A DNA stretch of 64,000 bases, from the NCBI GenBank assembly GCA_964574815.1, contig CAZNPL010000008.1, positions 102,782-166,781 of the forward strand. Direction: 5' to 3'. The DNA is from CAZNPL01 sp964574815 (lineage in GTDB: Bacteria; Planctomycetota; Phycisphaerae; UBA1845). The notes under the pieces were generated by a model that saw only the letters and a list, made by a program, of their open reading frames with translations, searched no databases and was not told where the DNA came from. Position numbers and translations under genes: made by a program. Below, one piece after another: positions 1 through 8,006 of the stretch. Every line of letters starts with the position of its first letter. Within the stretch, counting starts at the first letter, position 1.

Positions 1-1
1 C

Positions 2-445
2 CCAGGCTTGTTCAACTTCTTCTTCTTCGGTGGTTGCCCGGCCAACCCGCAGTCCAGCTTCGGCGCGGCTCAGATCGTGACCGAAGGACTGCCCTGGGCG
101 TGCTGCGATCTGTCCACGTTCGATTGTGTGAACGTGCAGGAAACGGCCTGCAACGATCTCGGCGGTTCGTTCACCGAGGGCACACTGTGCAACAATCTGG
201 AGCAGCCCTGCTCCGAGGCGGGCGCCTGCTGCGACACGGCCACCGGCCAGTGCGAGGACACCTTCGCGGTCAATTGCGATGGTTACCTGCAGGCGTTCTT
301 CCCCGGCGAGCTGTGCGCGGACATCACGTGCGAGGTTCCGCCGAACGTTCCCACGCTGACGCAGTGGGGAATGATCGCCCTGACCGTTCTGCTTCTGACC
401 GGTCTGACGATCAAGTTCGGTCGTCGTCGCACCGTGACGGCGTAA
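2..445 (+). CDS. IPTL-CTERM exported protein, C-terminal part (5' end outside window)
   Basis: The open frame enters from the left edge and ends at TAA 443-445. The 147 visible residues are the same as the C-terminus of the complete gene at 4163-5227. They show paired Cys clusters (ACCDTATGQC and similar), then the sorting signal VPTLTQWGMIALTVLLLTG and a basic tail FGRRR. IPTL-CTERM tails are predicted to be recognised by an exosortase-like enzyme at the inner membrane; no such enzyme is encoded in this window. Whether the missing N-terminus also matches the second copy cannot be seen. Confidence 0.9.
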   Translation, partial: PGLFNFFFFGGCPANPQSSFGAAQIVTEGLPWACCDLSTFDCVNVQETACNDLGGSFTEGTLCNNLEQPCSEAGACCDTATGQCEDTFAVNCDGYLQAFFPGELCADITCEVPPNVPTLTQWGMIALTVLLLTGLTIKFGRRRTVTA

Positions 446-476
446 GCTGACCGTCTCATCCTGGCGTAACTTGAAC

Positions 477-523
477 GCTCCGGCGTGCTCGCTGATCCCG
501 GCGAGACACGCCGGAGCTTCTTT
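477..523 (+). terminator. Intrinsic terminator after the IPTL-CTERM gene, copy 1
   Basis: A perfect 11-bp outer stem (GCTCCGGCGTG at 477-487 with CACGCCGGAGC at 507-517) encloses a second stem (CTCGC/GCGAG) and is followed by TTCTTT. It lies between convergent genes and probably ends the plus-strand transcript. Confidence 0.85.
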
Positions 524-634
524 ATGTCCTGGGTATATACCCCATCCCCTTTCCGAACGATCGGACAATACACCTTCAGGCCGAGATGGAGGATCGGTTT
601 CCCTACGCGACCGCGGGATTGCTTTTGCGTGTCT

Positions 635-2815
635 TCACGGAAGTTGCCGATAAGGACGACCGGTCTTGTACAGCTCCAGGCGCGTCCGGATGCCTGAAGC
701 CAGAGCCTGTTCTCCTGCGGCATCGGCCAGCTCCACCGCACGACGGGCGGCTTGGACCGCGTCAAAGAACTGCCCCGCTTCCGCGTACGCTGCCGCGAGG
801 GTATCAAGGCATGCCGGATCCGTGTCTTCCTCGGCTTCGCAGGCTCGCTGGGCCAGTTTGACAGCCTCAGGACCATCGCGCACTTCCGGCTGCCAGGCGG
901 TTGCCAACAGCCATGCAAGGCTTCTGAGAATCTCCGCCGAATCTACCGAAGCCACCGCCAGACCGTTTCGAAGGGTCTCAACCGCGGCGTCCACTTCACC
1001 CGCTTCGACCAGTGTCTCGGCCAGCCGCACGCGCACCTCGGCCGAGTCCGGGTCCGCCTCCAACTTCGCGCGAAAAGAAGCGATCAGCCTCTGCTGGGTC
1101 GCGAGGTCGGTCGTGGCGGCCTCCAGGATGGCTTTCGCCCTCCGGCGACCAGGCTCGATGCTGAGCGCCCGCCGGCAGGCTTCGATGGCTTCCGTGAACC
1201 GTCTGCGTCGTGCCAGCGTCGCTGCCAGCTCAGTGTGAGCATGGGCCGACGATGGATACAGCGACAAAGCGTGCATCAGGAGTCGCTGTGCCTCCTCCAG
1301 CCGTCCCACGGACGCGTACGCTTCGCCAAGTAGCTCGATCAGGGCGTAGGACTCCGGGCTGCGATCAATCGCCGCCTCGAGCAGTTCGATGGCCTGTTGC
1401 GATCTTGATGAGCCGACCATGGCCTCGGCCCAACGGTAATCGTGCGTGATGTCCGCCATGTCCACAGGATTCTTCAGGTCGCTGGTGTCGGTCGGGGTCG
1501 GCGTTCCTGCGTCGACGTAGCCCAGGCTCTTCAGGGCGGTCATGATCCCCTCCTCGACCTCGACCGGCGCGCTTTCACGACGACGCATCGCCGACTCCAA
1601 GGCGGCCAGCTTTTGCTCCATTTCCTTGACTACGTCAGGCCGCTCGTCTGCCACGTTGCGTAATTCCGCCCGGTCGCTGCTTAAGTCGTACAACTCTTTG
1701 ACCGGCGCCCGAATGTATTTCCAGTCGCCATCCACAAGGCAACGCAGCTTGCTCCATCCGAAGCTGGTGTAAGGGTAGTCCGTCTCCCCGTAGCAGGGTC
1801 GGTCAAACGCCGCCCCGCCGGCGAACGCCGCAGCGAAGCTCCGCCCGCTCACTGTCGGAGGCACATCCCAGCCCATTAACTCCAGCACCGTCGGCATGAC
1901 GTCCACGATCCCGACGACGCCCTCGGACACCCGGTTTTCAGGAAGAGCGCCCGGGAGAGAGAAGATGAGCGGGATACGCACGATCGAGTCATACAGCAAC
2001 AAAGAGTGCCACTTGTATCCGTGCTCACCAAGGGACTCCCCGTGGTCACCGACGACCACCACCAACGTTCTGGATCGCAGGTCTCGCGACTCCAGCCAGT
2101 CCAGCAGTCGACCGATCTGGGCGTCCATGAACGCCACCTCACCATCGTACGGATGCCGCCCGTCGCGGCGGTACGCGGCTGGGGGAGCGTAGGGCTCGTG
2201 CGGATCGTAGAAATGTACCCAGCACATGAATGGCTGTGCCCTGACCTGTTCAAGCCACCCCAATGCCCTGTCGCAAACCAGATCGCCCGGTATCTGAAAG
2301 CGCCACTGCTCGCCACGCTCCGGGGCCATGCGGTCGTCGTAGGTATCGAACCCCCGATTGAGGCCATAGCGAGCGTCCAGGACGAACGAAGCCAGAAACG
2401 CCGCAGTCCGATAACCCTTGCGCTGAAACACCTCAGCTAGTGTGGTCGGCTCAGGCCCGAGGCTTTGGCGGGCATTCACTCGAACCCCCGTTTCGACCGG
2501 GTATGCCCCGGTCACGAGCACCGTGTGGGAAGGCAGTGTGATGGGCACCTGGGCGAACGCCCGATCGCAACGCACGCCGGTTCGCGCTAACGCATCCAGC
2601 TCCGGCGTTAAGCTCCCCCCGGGACCGTAGCTTCCTAATCGGTCGGCGCGGGTCGTGTCGAGCGTGATGAGAAGGAGATTGGCTCCGTCGGCACTACCCC
2701 TGAACGCTCCGGAGCGGTCGGCCGCCGGGACCTCACCTTCCCGTCGGCAGCCGGGCGCAAGTCCAATCAGGACAACCACTAAGGTCGCAACCGTACGCCA
2801 TGTTCGCTTCTTCAT
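635..2815 (-). CDS. Sulfatase/alkaline-phosphatase-superfamily lipoprotein with C-terminal TPRs
   Basis: 726 aa. The N-terminus is a lipoprotein-type signal (KKRTW, hydrophobic run, APGC), so the protein is probably anchored outside the inner membrane. Residues about 45-400 form a sulfatase-like fold: LDTTRADRLGSYG metal-binding start, LPSHTVLVTG in the active-site strand, VVGDHGESLGEHG, then a late KYI segment. The usual formylglycine CxPxR motif is absent; a Thr stands in its place (TLPSH), as is common in the DTxRADxLG group, so sulfate-ester activity is uncertain and a phosphatase or phosphotransferase role is possible. Residues about 450-720 are TPRs (EALALYP-like helices, LDTLAAAYAEAG). 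The C-terminal 90 residues resemble those of the TPR protein at 5318-7588. Confidence 0.85.
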   Translation of the reverse strand: MKKRTWRTVATLVVVLIGLAPGCRREGEVPAADRSGAFRGSADGANLLLITLDTTRADRLGSYGPGGSLTPELDALARTGVRCDRAFAQVPITLPSHTVLVTGAYPVETGVRVNARQSLGPEPTTLAEVFQRKGYRTAAFLASFVLDARYGLNRGFDTYDDRMAPERGEQWRFQIPGDLVCDRALGWLEQVRAQPFMCWVHFYDPHEPYAPPAAYRRDGRHPYDGEVAFMDAQIGRLLDWLESRDLRSRTLVVVVGDHGESLGEHGYKWHSLLLYDSIVRIPLIFSLPGALPENRVSEGVVGIVDVMPTVLELMGWDVPPTVSGRSFAAAFAGGAAFDRPCYGETDYPYTSFGWSKLRCLVDGDWKYIRAPVKELYDLSSDRAELRNVADERPDVVKEMEQKLAALESAMRRRESAPVEVEEGIMTALKSLGYVDAGTPTPTDTSDLKNPVDMADITHDYRWAEAMVGSSRSQQAIELLEAAIDRSPESYALIELLGEAYASVGRLEEAQRLLMHALSLYPSSAHAHTELAATLARRRRFTEAIEACRRALSIEPGRRRAKAILEAATTDLATQQRLIASFRAKLEADPDSAEVRVRLAETLVEAGEVDAAVETLRNGLAVASVDSAEILRSLAWLLATAWQPEVRDGPEAVKLAQRACEAEEDTDPACLDTLAAAYAEAGQFFDAVQAARRAVELADAAGEQALASGIRTRLELYKTGRPYRQLP

Positions 2816-3092
2816 GGCCGCCTACCCTAGCTTCGCATCGCTGCTCAGGCAAATGCCCGACGTGGTCATGCGGAAGCGCGTTGCTCGCCGCCCCCAACGC
2901 GCAGTCTCATCACTTGCCCCAGACCGCGGTCGCCACCTCGACATCCGAGTCTCCAGCCCGCCGCAAGTGAAAGAACCGGACGCTTCTTTGGACCGGCGTT
3001 CGGCTCGTCGTGCAGGGATACTTTAACGCAGTCTACGAGGTTTAGATACAGTATTGTGTTTAAACTTGGTGTTTTTTTTGAACAAAAATAGC

Positions 3093-3122
3093 TTGTTTCA
3101 CTTGATAACATTCTGGTATACT
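3093..3122 (+). promoter_or_regulatory. Candidate sigma-70-type promoter
   Basis: Within an AT-rich island (about 3040-3120) that stands out from the G+C-rich surroundings, TTGTTT (3093-3098) and TATACT (3117-3122) are 18 bp apart, and TGG before TATACT makes an extended -10. Transcription would start near 3129, just upstream of the structured leader and the Lnt-like ORF. The rest of 2816-3090 shows no gene. Confidence 0.45.
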
Positions 3123-3130
3123 CCCCTTCG

Positions 3131-3216
3131 TACTGGAGGCGGAAAGCCGAACACCCGCAGGTGGCGAGCCCAACTCATAAAGCCTATCCCAACGGGTGGA
3201 GCATTGCCTGCCAGTA
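3131..3216 (+). ncRNA. Candidate structured leader RNA
   Basis: The outer strands TACTGG-a-GGC (3131-3140) and GCC-tg-CCAGTA (3206-3216) can pair, an inner CACCCG (3152-3157) can pair with CGGGTG (3193-3198), and GGC-ggaaa-GCC (3138-3148) offers an alternative hairpin. It starts a few bases after the predicted transcription start. I could not match it to a known riboswitch class. A second imperfect hairpin lies just before the ORF start (about 3241-3273). Confidence 0.3.
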
Positions 3217-3271
3217 AAGCGCCAGTTCCTGGTTAGTCGATGGCCGCCGACGTCACGTCGACGGTGTGGCC

Positions 3272-3952
3272 ATGAAAAAGTTGAGCCTGAATAACCTGAC
3301 CCGGCGATGGGTGGTGCGCGGGATGCTCTGCGCTTCCATCGTACTCAGCGCCTGGCTGATGTGGCTGTCGATGACGAGCCATGTCGGCCCCTGGGCCGGC
3401 TGGATCTCGCTTGCCCCGTTGCTGGTGACCATCCGGTTCGCCAGGCCCGTGCCCGCAGGCTGCTGCGGTGTCCTCTGGGGCCTTTCGCTTTATCTCGTTT
3501 CGTTGACCTATGGCTCTCCGGTTACGCCCCTGACGCCGCAGGCGCTGGGACTGCTGATTTGCGTCCCGGCAGCCTACGCTTTGCTCGGCTCCGCAGTCAC
3601 GCGCACTCGGCTGGGGTTCAGCCCCTTGTTGCTTGCGACCGGCTGGGTCGCCGTTGAGTACGCCCTGGCGCCCGTCACGCCCGGCTTTGGTTTGTTGGCG
3701 GGGGGGCTCATCAAGGGCAGCTTCCTGCATGCGATCGCAGGTGTCCTCGGCTACGGGTCGATCGCGTTCGCGGTCGCCTATATCACGAGCTTTCTGCTGC
3801 ACCTGCTCGCTGAGATTCACGTATTCGTCCCAGGCCCGCTCTTCGTCCCGGGCGTAACGGATCCCGGGGCGCGAATCCTTCCCGAAGTAGTTCCTTGCAT
3901 CTCGTATCGCGGCTTGTGGGCCGCACGTCCAAGAGCACCGCCGATACGCTGA
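3272..3952 (+). pseudogene. Truncated apolipoprotein N-acyltransferase-like (Lnt) membrane domain
   Basis: 226 aa from ATG 3272 (a GTG lies two codons upstream). About six hydrophobic segments with Lnt-like phrases (WISLAPLLVTIR, GVLWGLSLYLVSL, GWVAVEYALAPVTPG, AVAYITSFLL) match the N-terminal membrane half of Lnt, which transfers the third acyl chain to lipoproteins. Lnt is normally about 500 aa with a C-terminal nitrilase-like catalytic domain carrying Glu-Lys-Cys; here the similarity stops near residue 175 and the remaining 50 residues are unrelated and Pro-rich. This looks like a remnant cut off by a rearrangement; a small membrane protein in its own right is possible but less likely. Confidence 0.55.
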
Positions 3953-4162
3953 GATAATCGACGGACAAGTTCCGTCGCGCTCTTGGATGACAAGGATGGA
4001 TGAAACCATCCGTCCCGCGTGAAGCACCGATCCCGCTCTGCCCGGTGTCTTCGCGACACGATTTGCCGTTTGCGTCAAATTGGCCGTACTTGTGATAGTG
4101 GCGTCAGCAACGTCGCTGATGCAGGTGAGTTACGAATTCCTCGACAAAAGGAGGAATGGAGC

Positions 4163-5227
4163 ATGTTGAAGAGCAAATGGTGCCTGGTTCTGGGCATCTT
4201 GGCAGTGGGTATGTTCGTGACGTCGGTGTCGGCGAAAGACATTAAGAACGTCACCCCCATAGACGAAGGAGCGACCGAAGCCGGCACCCTTACGGGTGGC
4301 ACCGGCGTGACGCCGCCGGAGGGCGACGTGGTTTATAACAGCGCCAACATTTCGGGCTACTTCTTCCGCCCGTTTCCCGGCTACGCGGACTACGATGACA
4401 TTCACCTCGAGCCGGGCACGAACGGTGATCTGGTCAAGTACTCCTTCTCAGTCTTCGGTTCGACGACGACCGGAGCCGATGCGGGCAGCGCGTTTGACGT
4501 GACCTCGTCGCTGTACACCGACGTCGCCGGCGACCCGTCGGTCGGTCAGCCGGATGCGATGATTCCGGGGACGGATTGCACGTTCGTCGGCGTCCCGGCG
4601 GGCGGTCTTTTAACGCTCGAGTGCGTCGTGCCGGCGGGGATTTCAATTCCCCAAGGTCTGTGGATGAGGCTGGAGTTCAGCACGGACAACGCCGGCTGGC
4701 TCATCGCCGACTTTAACGACTGCCCGACGACCGGGCCTCCGGGCTTCTCGGAAGACTTCTGGGCCGAAGAGGACTTGGCGTTCCCAGGCTTGTTCAACTT
4801 CTTCTTCTTCGGTGGTTGCCCGGCCAACCCGCAGTCCAGCTTCGGCGCGGCTCAGATCGTGACCGAAGGACTGCCCTGGGCGTGCTGCGATCTGTCCACG
4901 TTCGATTGTGTGAACGTGCAGGAAACGGCCTGCAACGATCTCGGCGGTTCGTTCACCGAGGGCACACTGTGCAACAATCTGGAGCAGCCCTGCTCCGAGG
5001 CGGGCGCCTGCTGCGACACGGCCACCGGCCAGTGCGAGGACACCTTCGCGGTCAATTGCGATGGTTACCTGCAGGCGTTCTTCCCCGGCGAGCTGTGCGC
5101 GGACATCACGTGCGAGGTTCCGCCGAACGTTCCCACGCTGACGCAGTGGGGAATGATCGCCCTGACCGTTCTGCTTCTGACCGGTCTGACGATCAAGTTC
5201 GGTCGTCGTCGCACCGTGACGGCGTAA
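4163..5227 (+). CDS. IPTL-CTERM exported Cys-rich protein
   Basis: 354 aa. The start at 4163 is chosen because AAAAGGAGG ends about 10 bp upstream and the protein then begins with a clean signal peptide (LKSKWCLVLG, cut near VSA-KD). A mostly beta-type region follows (GDLVKYSFSVFG, GLWMRLEFSTDNAGW), then a Cys-rich block (ACCDLSTFDC, GACCDTATGQC) and the IPTL-CTERM tail VPTLTQWGMIALTVLLLTG plus FGRRR. The role is unknown; the tail predicts export and processing at the cell surface. Its last third and its terminator are duplicated exactly at 1-526. The gene is convergent with the TPR membrane protein downstream. Confidence 0.88.
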   Translation: MLKSKWCLVLGILAVGMFVTSVSAKDIKNVTPIDEGATEAGTLTGGTGVTPPEGDVVYNSANISGYFFRPFPGYADYDDIHLEPGTNGDLVKYSFSVFGSTTTGADAGSAFDVTSSLYTDVAGDPSVGQPDAMIPGTDCTFVGVPAGGLLTLECVVPAGISIPQGLWMRLEFSTDNAGWLIADFNDCPTTGPPGFSEDFWAEEDLAFPGLFNFFFFGGCPANPQSSFGAAQIVTEGLPWACCDLSTFDCVNVQETACNDLGGSFTEGTLCNNLEQPCSEAGACCDTATGQCEDTFAVNCDGYLQAFFPGELCADITCEVPPNVPTLTQWGMIALTVLLLTGLTIKFGRRRTVTA

Positions 5228-5308
5228 GCTGACCGTCTCATCCTGGCGTAACTTGAACGCTCCGGCGTGCTCGCTGATCCCGGCGAGACACGCCGGAGCT
5301 TCTTTATG
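4783..5308. repeat. Right copy of the exact 526-bp direct repeat
   Basis: Identical to 1-526, with an offset of 4782 bp. It runs from codon 208 of the IPTL-CTERM gene to the bases just past the terminator, 10 bp before the stop codon of the convergent TPR gene. Confidence 0.95.
5259..5305 (+). terminator. Intrinsic terminator after the IPTL-CTERM gene, copy 2
   Basis: Same sequence as 477-523: 11-bp outer stem, 5-bp inner stem and TTCTTT. It separates the IPTL-CTERM gene from the convergent gene that ends at 5318. Confidence 0.85.
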
Positions 5309-5317
5309 AATGGAGCC

Positions 5318-7588
5318 TCAGTCTTGCGGGTCCCACGAGGGCTCGTTAAGGCTGCGGTCGACGTAAGCCCGGCCCCGCTCATATACCGCCAGCCTCTCGC
5401 GAATCGCGCCCGACAACTCGGTGTTTCCGCCGGCACCGGCCGACTCGAGCGCTCGACGAGCGGTCGTCGCCGCCAATTCGAAATCACCCGCCGCGGCGTA
5501 CGCCGCCGCCAGAGTGTCCAGAACCGGTGCCGAACGGTGCCCGGTGAGTTCCGACGCCGTCTTGGCGAGGCGGACGGCCTCGACGGGGTCACGCATACCT
5601 GCGTCCGGATCGGTGGCGAGTATCCAGGCGGCCCGCCGGAGAGGCGCGGGCCAACGGGGTCTTAGTCGCGCCGCGGTGCGAAAGGCTTCCACGGCTTCAG
5701 CCGACCGCCCTGACACGCTCAACGCCATGCCCAGTCCGTAAGCCGCTCGTGCCGAACTGGGGTCCGAATCCAGTGCCTCATTGAAGTGTCTCACCGCGGC
5801 ATCCCAAAGATGAAGCGCGAGCATGGCCTCGCCCATTGCCCGCTGAGCGTCCGCAAAATCGGCTCCTTGCCCAACGGCCGCCTCCAGGTGTGCGACGGCC
5901 TCGTCCGCTCGACCGCAACTCAGCAGCGCTGTTCCCATCAGGAAACGCAGCTCCGCCGAGTCGAATCCCACCCCGAGCGCTTCTCTGTAGTGTTCGATCG
6001 CCTCCTCATGGCGGCCTTGCATCTGCAGCATAATGCCTGTGTTGTGAAGGGCAGCGGGGTCGGACGGATGGGCACGCAATGCGCGCTGGCAATACTCCAG
6101 CGCCTCGTCCACCTGGTTCTTGGCTCCCAGTGCGACGCACATGTTGACGTTGGCGTCGAAGAAGTCCGGATTGAGCTTGATCGCCTCGCGGTAGTGCTCG
6201 ATGGCCTCATCGATTCTGCCCGCCGATTCCAGCAGGGCGCCGTAAGTGCTGTGTGCTCGATAGACGCCGGGTGCGGCCTGGAGCGAACTCTGCCAGATCG
6301 ACAGCTCGGACTGGTAGTCCCGGTTTCGGCGGATCGTCCCCCAACTCGCGAGCGCGATAAGCCCGATGCTTGTCACCGCAGCGCACCACTGAAAGGCGAG
6401 CGACCGCCGCCCGGACCGCGATCGGCCGATTCTGGCGGCTCGCCGCCGAGCCATGCGAACCATCAAAAGATAGCCCAGCGCGACCATGAGCGTGATCACC
6501 CCCGCCGAGGGTAGGTACATCCGACGCTCCGCTGCTACCTCCGAGACGATCGGGATGAAACTTGAAGTGGGTGACAAGATCACGAAGAACCAGGCCCCGA
6601 CGAATCCGAGCGCCGGCCGATACGCCAAAGCGACCAGCGTGGCCACCAGCAGGAGGAGCACAATCGCCCCAAAGGGCGCGGCCTGTGCCAGCGAAAGGGG
6701 CTCCGGATAGCCGTAATCAAGCACCAGAGGATGGGGCCAGAAAACGAGCCGCACGTAGTGCACCAGAGCCACCGCTTGCGTTTTGAGATAGCCCCAGGAA
6801 CTCACCAGTCCGCTGGCGCCAACTGATTCCGTCCGAGGACCGGTCCACATCAACGCCACCAGAACGAGCCATGTCGCCGTCAGGCCGGCATAAAGGCGCC
6901 ACCGCGCACGAACCGCTGATCTGAAGGAGCCGAAACCAAAAGTACGATCGTACAACAGGACCATGAAGGGCGCCGTGACCATCGACTCCTTGCTGCCCAT
7001 GCCCAGCGCGCACGCCACCACCGCCAGCATCGCCCAAACCCGCCGACGGTCCGAGACCCGCGCCCGAATCGCACAATAAAGTGTGAGCAGATAGAACAAC
7101 GCCATGATCGACTCGGTGCGCTGGGTCGTGTAGTTCACACATTCGGTTTGCAGTGGGTGAACCAGCCAGATGAGGACCGCTACCAGAGCGAGGCTGTCTC
7201 CGGCCTCACCAAACCGATGGCGCAGCGCGTCGCTCCTGAGGGTCCGGCGGATAACTCCAAACAGCACCAGGGCGCAAGAGATGTGAACCGCAATGTTGAT
7301 GGCGTGGTAGCCCGGAACCGCGAGACCGCCGAGTGCGTAGTTGATGGCAAGCGTGAGGCAAATCACCGGCCTTCCCGCCACCGGCGACTGCGGAGGGGCA
7401 CTCAGAACCCGTTCCGGCGGCCAAAGTTGCCGAATGTGCTCGTTTTCCTTGATCGACAGGTAGTCGTCGTAAACGAATGGACCGGAGAGGCTGTTGGCAT
7501 AGACTGCGATTCCCACGATGGGAATGAGCCACGGGGCCAGCGCCGTGGCTGCGGAGCGGGCTGAATCATCGATGGTCTGGCGGCTCAT
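5318..7588 (-). CDS. TMTC-like multi-pass membrane protein with TPRs (GT-C glycosyltransferase-like)
   Basis: 756 aa from ATG 7588; a GTG at 7633 would add 15 residues and neither start has a strong ribosome site. The N-terminal half has about nine hydrophobic helices and the PFVYDD signature in the first external loop, where GT-C enzymes of the PMT/TMTC type carry acidic catalytic residues; HPLQTECVNYTTQR follows. The C-terminal half is a run of TPRs (EAIEHYREAIKLNPDFFDAN and five or more similar units). The family suggests lipid-linked sugar transfer to exported proteins, but the substrate is unknown. The C-terminal 90 residues resemble the TPR tail of the sulfatase-like protein at 635-2815, and both genes face a copy of the same IPTL-CTERM 3' end. 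Confidence 0.75.
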   Translation of the reverse strand: MSRQTIDDSARSAATALAPWLIPIVGIAVYANSLSGPFVYDDYLSIKENEHIRQLWPPERVLSAPPQSPVAGRPVICLTLAINYALGGLAVPGYHAINIAVHISCALVLFGVIRRTLRSDALRHRFGEAGDSLALVAVLIWLVHPLQTECVNYTTQRTESIMALFYLLTLYCAIRARVSDRRRVWAMLAVVACALGMGSKESMVTAPFMVLLYDRTFGFGSFRSAVRARWRLYAGLTATWLVLVALMWTGPRTESVGASGLVSSWGYLKTQAVALVHYVRLVFWPHPLVLDYGYPEPLSLAQAAPFGAIVLLLLVATLVALAYRPALGFVGAWFFVILSPTSSFIPIVSEVAAERRMYLPSAGVITLMVALGYLLMVRMARRRAARIGRSRSGRRSLAFQWCAAVTSIGLIALASWGTIRRNRDYQSELSIWQSSLQAAPGVYRAHSTYGALLESAGRIDEAIEHYREAIKLNPDFFDANVNMCVALGAKNQVDEALEYCQRALRAHPSDPAALHNTGIMLQMQGRHEEAIEHYREALGVGFDSAELRFLMGTALLSCGRADEAVAHLEAAVGQGADFADAQRAMGEAMLALHLWDAAVRHFNEALDSDPSSARAAYGLGMALSVSGRSAEAVEAFRTAARLRPRWPAPLRRAAWILATDPDAGMRDPVEAVRLAKTASELTGHRSAPVLDTLAAAYAAAGDFELAATTARRALESAGAGGNTELSGAIRERLAVYERGRAYVDRSLNEPSWDPQD

Positions 7589-7633
7589 CTGATCGAGAAT
7601 CTCGGACCCCGAAACGACAAGGCCCCCGAACAC

Positions 7634-8006
7634 GCCCTGTCCGGCCGAACCGGCGAAACTGCCTCGATCCGTTTATCGGACTGGCCGGCACGCGCCGCAA
7701 ACCAGTGCCACGCCAGTGTACGCGCGGACCCCGTGCATGAATACCATCGCGGAGATACAATGATAGCATGGTCCGTCCGTGACAGGATCGGGGCGTGCGA
7801 ATCCCATGCCGAGCCCGCGGTTAGGCCTCGGTCTTGTGCTTCGCCCACCGCCCCCCTTCCTGAAGAACGGGGACAGGTTTGTGGGGTGGGAACTGTGCAC
7901 GCCGCAATGGACCCCGGATGATGCTTGGGCGAGAACCCGACAGACTGTCATGCGTAAACGCGCCAACACAAACGTGCGATGGCGGCCCGACAAGCCCAGA
8001 AGTCTA
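7634..8006. other. Intergenic region between divergent genes, no gene seen
   Basis: About 370 bp separate the TMTC-like gene (minus) from the phosphodiesterase gene (plus). It should hold the promoters of both, but I see no convincing pair of boxes; ATAC and ATGATAGCAT motifs occur at about 7741-7768. An upstream in-frame ATG at 7950 could extend the plus-strand gene. Confidence 0.4.

Larger units (their letters stand above)
1..526. repeat. Left copy of an exact 526-bp direct repeat
   Basis: Bases 1-526 are the same as 4783-5308 by direct reading. The identity covers the 3' part of an IPTL-CTERM gene, its stop codon and the terminator, and ends just after the terminator's T-run: the next bases are tcctggg here and aatggag in the other copy. 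The left edge is cut by the window, so the full repeat may be longer. A recent duplication, gene conversion or an assembly duplication would all give this picture. Confidence 0.95.

Noticed and set aside
3233..4078. Minus-strand frame with a protein-like stretch (ARDEERAWDEYVNLSEQV)
   Set aside because: A short helical-looking run lies opposite the non-Lnt tail of the broken ORF and might be a relic of another gene, but it is too short and has no family match that I can name.
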